A stretch of 8,639 nucleotides of DNA, taken from contig DAOLNV010000141.1 of assembly GCA_035416745.1 (NCBI GenBank), positions 1-8,639 on the forward strand, given 5' to 3'. The DNA comes from Candidatus Hydrogenedentota bacterium. GTDB taxonomy: Bacteria; Hydrogenedentota; Hydrogenedentia; Hydrogenedentales; SLHB01. A model generated the notes under the pieces. That model worked only from the letters and a program-made list of their open reading frames with translations, was not told the origin of the DNA and searched no databases. Of this stretch, positions 6,813-8,639 are shown one piece after another. Position 1 is the first letter of the stretch, and each line of letters begins with the position of its first letter. Position numbers and translations under genes: made by a program.

Positions 6813-8274
6813 TGGCGTCTTCTTGCGCCTCCAACTCTTCTTGCTTGACAGCCTTGTCCTTGACCTTGGCGTTTTCCATGACCAGTTTCATCGCCTTGGC
6901 GCGGTACAAGCGGCCCTCGGTCCGGCTGCGGCGATCGCCTTCCTCAAGATAGCTGGAAACCATATCCGACTGCACACCAGCGCGCATGGCGATTGAGGCG
7001 ACTTCCTGCTCGAAATCTTCGTCCGTGACCTCGATACTCTCTGCTTCACCAATCTTGTTAAGCGTTGTGATGCGTTTAACGTCGAGTTCGGCCGTCTCGC
7101 GGGCTTTCTTGCGCAGTTCGTCCTCGCGCGCCTCGATATCCGCCATCGAGGTGCCCGTCTGACGAAGCCGGGAAACCTGTTCGCGGTACATGTCTTCGCC
7201 CAATTCGTCGAGGAGGCTCTTGGGCAATTCGTACTTGCACTTCTTCATGACGGCGTCGAGCGCGCGGCTCTCCGCAATTGCGTTGCTCTGCTCGGCCGCG
7301 TTCTCGCTCATCTGCGTGCGGATTTTCTCCTTCATATCGGCCACGCTCTCGAAGCCCGCCTGTTTGGCAAACGAGTCATTCAGCTCCGGCATCTGGCGGC
7401 GTTTCAGTTCCTTTACCTTGATACTAAAATCCGCCTTCTTGCCTCGAAGTTCCTCGTTGGGCAGATTCTGGGGCAGAGACACGGTACAAGAGACCTCCGA
7501 ACCGGGTGAACTGCCGAGCAGCGCCTTCTCGAACTCAGGGAAAAACCGCTTGGTGCCGAGGATATACGGATAGTCGCTGGCCGAACCACCGGCGAATCCC
7601 TCGCCGTTTACCGTCCCCTTGAAATCAATGATGACCTGGTCGCCATCCGCCGCCGTGCCGTCGCCGAGGGTCTCGAAAACCGCATAGCGCGAACGCAGAT
7701 CCTGAACGGCCACATCGACTTGCTCGTCTTCGACCGCAATCACAGGCCGTTCAACGCTGACGCCCTTGTACTTGCCCAGCTCCACGCGCGGCGCGACTTC
7801 GAACTTGAAGGTGAACGTCAGGGGCTCATCTTCCGGACGCTCCTTCTTCTCCTCGAGCCCATCGATATCCGGCATGCCCAGAGGCCGCAGCTCTTCGTCT
7901 TTGATCAGTTTTTGAAACGCAGCGCTTACAAGCTTGGCCTCGACTTCCCCCTTGACAATCTTGCCGAACTTCTTCTCGATGAGTTTGCGCGGCGCCCGGC
8001 CAGGGCGGAACCCCGGTACTTCGGCTTCCTTCTTCAGCTCGTCGATCATCTCGGCCGATTTCTGGTTTTTGTTTGCAGGCGGAATGGTGACCTTGACTTC
8101 GTAGGCGCAGTCGCCCTTGTAGTCGACTTCGAATTGTGGGTCTTCTACGAAATCGTCCTCTTCCTCCTCCGCCGTCCCGGCAGTGGCTTCCTTCGTTTCT
8201 TCCTCAGCGGCCGCCACGGTTTCATCCTGTTCCGGCTGCTTTTCGTCTTCGTGCTTTTTCTTTTTTTCTGCCAT
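6802..8274 (-). CDS. tig: Trigger factor, ribosome-associated chaperone and prolyl isomerase
   Basis: A 490-residue chaperone that docks at the ribosomal exit tunnel and holds nascent chains. Conserved parts in order are a ribosome-binding domain with the signature GFRPG (88-92), an FKBP-type peptidyl-prolyl isomerase domain (about 205-290, with GDQVIIDFKG and YILGTKRFFPEFEKALLG), and a long helical C-terminal substrate cradle (about 295-470). E. coli trigger factor has 432 residues. Much of the excess is an N-terminal extension of about 45 residues, Lys-rich (KKKK at 4-7) then Glu-rich (EEEEDD at 36-41), with the ordinary domain beginning near residue 46. I chose the ATG at 8274-8272. The frame stays open upstream, but only through the antisense-free copy of the tRNA-Leu gene, giving the well-known spurious peptide MAELADALDLG. 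AAAGG lies 13 bases before the ATG, rather far. The stop overlaps clpP. Confidence 0.96.
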   Translation of the reverse strand: MAEKKKKHEDEKQPEQDETVAAAEEETKEATAGTAEEEEDDFVEDPQFEVDYKGDCAYEVKVTIPPANKNQKSAEMIDELKKEAEVPGFRPGRAPRKLIEKKFGKIVKGEVEAKLVSAAFQKLIKDEELRPLGMPDIDGLEEKKERPEDEPLTFTFKFEVAPRVELGKYKGVSVERPVIAVEDEQVDVAVQDLRSRYAVFETLGDGTAADGDQVIIDFKGTVNGEGFAGGSASDYPYILGTKRFFPEFEKALLGSSPGSEVSCTVSLPQNLPNEELRGKKADFSIKVKELKRRQMPELNDSFAKQAGFESVADMKEKIRTQMSENAAEQSNAIAESRALDAVMKKCKYELPKSLLDELGEDMYREQVSRLRQTGTSMADIEAREDELRKKARETAELDVKRITTLNKIGEAESIEVTDEDFEQEVASIAMRAGVQSDMVSSYLEEGDRRSRTEGRLYRAKAMKLVMENAKVKDKAVKQEELEAQEDANDA

Positions 8275-8336
8275 GGGGTCTAATCTACCTTTGTCAACGT
8301 TGCCATCAGGCTTGCACAGCGTTTCCCTTCGGTACA

Positions 8337-8421
8337 TGGTGGGCGAGGCGGGACTCGAACCCGCACACCTTGCGGCACTGGATCCTAAGTCCAGCGCGTC
8401 TGCCAATTCCGCCACTCGCCC
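8337..8421 (-). tRNA. tRNA-Leu, anticodon UAG (CUA/CUG family codons)
   Basis: An 85-base class II tRNA with encoded CCA (8339-8337) and discriminator A (8340). The acceptor stem GGGCGAG/CTCGCCC is perfect. The anticodon stem CTGGA/TCCAG holds the loop CTTAGGA, so the anticodon is UAG. The variable arm TGCC-GCAA-GGTG and T arm GCGGG-TTCGAGT-CCCGC are well formed. It ends 62 bases before the tig start with no terminator between, so the tRNA and tig may share a transcript that tRNA processing separates. Confidence 0.97.
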
Positions 8422-8435
8422 GCGGGTTCACCCGC
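8422..8435 (-). repeat. Hairpin abutting the tRNA-Leu(UAG) 5' end
   Basis: GCGGG and CCCGC pair around TGAA immediately before the first tRNA base. In the precursor this would sit next to the RNase P cleavage site. Any role in processing is inferred from position only. Confidence 0.45.
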
Positions 8436-8470
8436 TTCCAACATGCCATATCACTCAAGCGCGTAGCGCC

Positions 8471-8479
8471 ATTCTAACA
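8471..8479 (-). promoter_or_regulatory. Candidate extended -10 promoter before tRNA-Leu(UAG)
   Basis: TGT-TAGAAT (8479-8471) fits the TGN extended -10 pattern, with five of six bases matching in the hexamer. No recognisable -35 stands 16-18 bases upstream. The predicted start leaves a leader of about 43 bases before the mature tRNA. It would drive the tRNA and probably tig-clpP. Confidence 0.4.
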
Positions 8480-8529
8480 CGGCATCCTGCCTTGGGTATC
8501 ATGCCCGAGCCGGCAAAAAGAGAGTGGCT

Positions 8530-8555
8530 GGGGAGCCAGGCTTCGCCAACTCCCC
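8530..8555. repeat. Two-tier inverted repeat upstream of tRNA-Leu(UAG)
   Basis: GGGGAG (8530-8535) pairs with CTCCCC (8550-8555), and inside it GGC-TTC-GCC (8539-8547) forms a second short stem. On the minus strand a T-rich stretch (CTCTTTTTG) begins several bases later. It could be a weak terminator or attenuator in the tRNA leader, or a dispersed palindromic element; one copy in the window cannot tell these apart. Confidence 0.45.
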
Positions 8556-8593
8556 GAACGGCGTCCACGCCCACAATCCAAAACCGAAAATTG

Positions 8594-8623
8594 ATGTTAC
8601 CATAATAAAACCAAGGTTTTCAA
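8594..8623 (-). promoter_or_regulatory. Possible distal promoter
   Basis: TTGAAA (8623-8618), an 18-base spacer and TAACAT (8599-8594) in a locally A+T-rich stretch give a moderate promoter match facing the tRNA-tig operon. A transcript from here would include the inverted repeat at 8530-8555 as a long leader. Confidence 0.35.
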
Positions 8624-8639
8624 CACGTTGTCGCCGCTC

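Noticed and set aside
8275..8415. N-terminal extension of trigger factor starting MAELADALDLGSS
   Set aside because: This stretch is the tRNA-Leu(UAG) gene and its spacer read in frame, a known annotation artefact. The ATG at 8274 begins after the tRNA.
1..8639. CRISPR array, insertion sequence, prophage or defence system
   Set aside because: I saw no regularly spaced repeats, transposase or integrase motifs, or nuclease/toxin genes on either strand.

Overview
This window is bacterial chromosomal DNA carrying a protein quality-control locus, read almost entirely from the minus strand. In transcription order (right to left) it holds tRNA-Leu(UAG), trigger factor (tig), clpP, clpX, lon, the ribosome-assembly GTPase engB (ysxC/yihA), tRNA-Leu with anticodon AAG, and an intrinsic terminator. 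To the left of that terminator are about 750 bases with no convincing gene. After them comes the 5' part of a minus-strand gene for a secreted protein with Ig-like domains, which runs off the left edge.

The organism cannot be named from this sequence. The order tig-clpP-clpX-lon is shared by many bacteria, and lon followed by engB is also a known neighbourhood. The exported multi-domain protein with an NxxPxLxxIGNQSVxEG-type linker is common in environmental bacteria with large genomes, such as the PVC and FCB groups or candidate phyla like Hydrogenedentota. That placement is a guess. G+C is moderately high, and the protease genes favour C or G at third positions.

The proteins form one pathway. 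Trigger factor binds nascent chains at the ribosome exit. ClpX unfolds substrates and feeds them to ClpP. Lon is a self-contained AAA+ protease. EngB acts in large-subunit assembly. tig and clpP overlap by 11 bases and lon and engB by 4 (ATGA), which suggests translational coupling. clpX and lon each follow a 198-base spacer. The clpX spacer holds a near-consensus sigma70-type promoter (TTGACA, 17 bases, TATAAC) with a palindrome at the predicted start site. The lon spacer holds a weaker promoter candidate and a strong 13-bp hairpin. The tRNA-Leu(AAG) gene has its own TATAAT promoter 12 bases upstream and a terminator 10 bases downstream.

No new defence, mobile or biosynthetic system is visible; the coding content is housekeeping. 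The points most worth checking are the rare A34 anticodon AAG in a bacterial leucine tRNA, the duplicated TGTCRACAGTT element around the clpX promoter, the charged N-terminal extension of trigger factor, the hairpin before lon, and the tRNA-tig arrangement with no terminator between the two.
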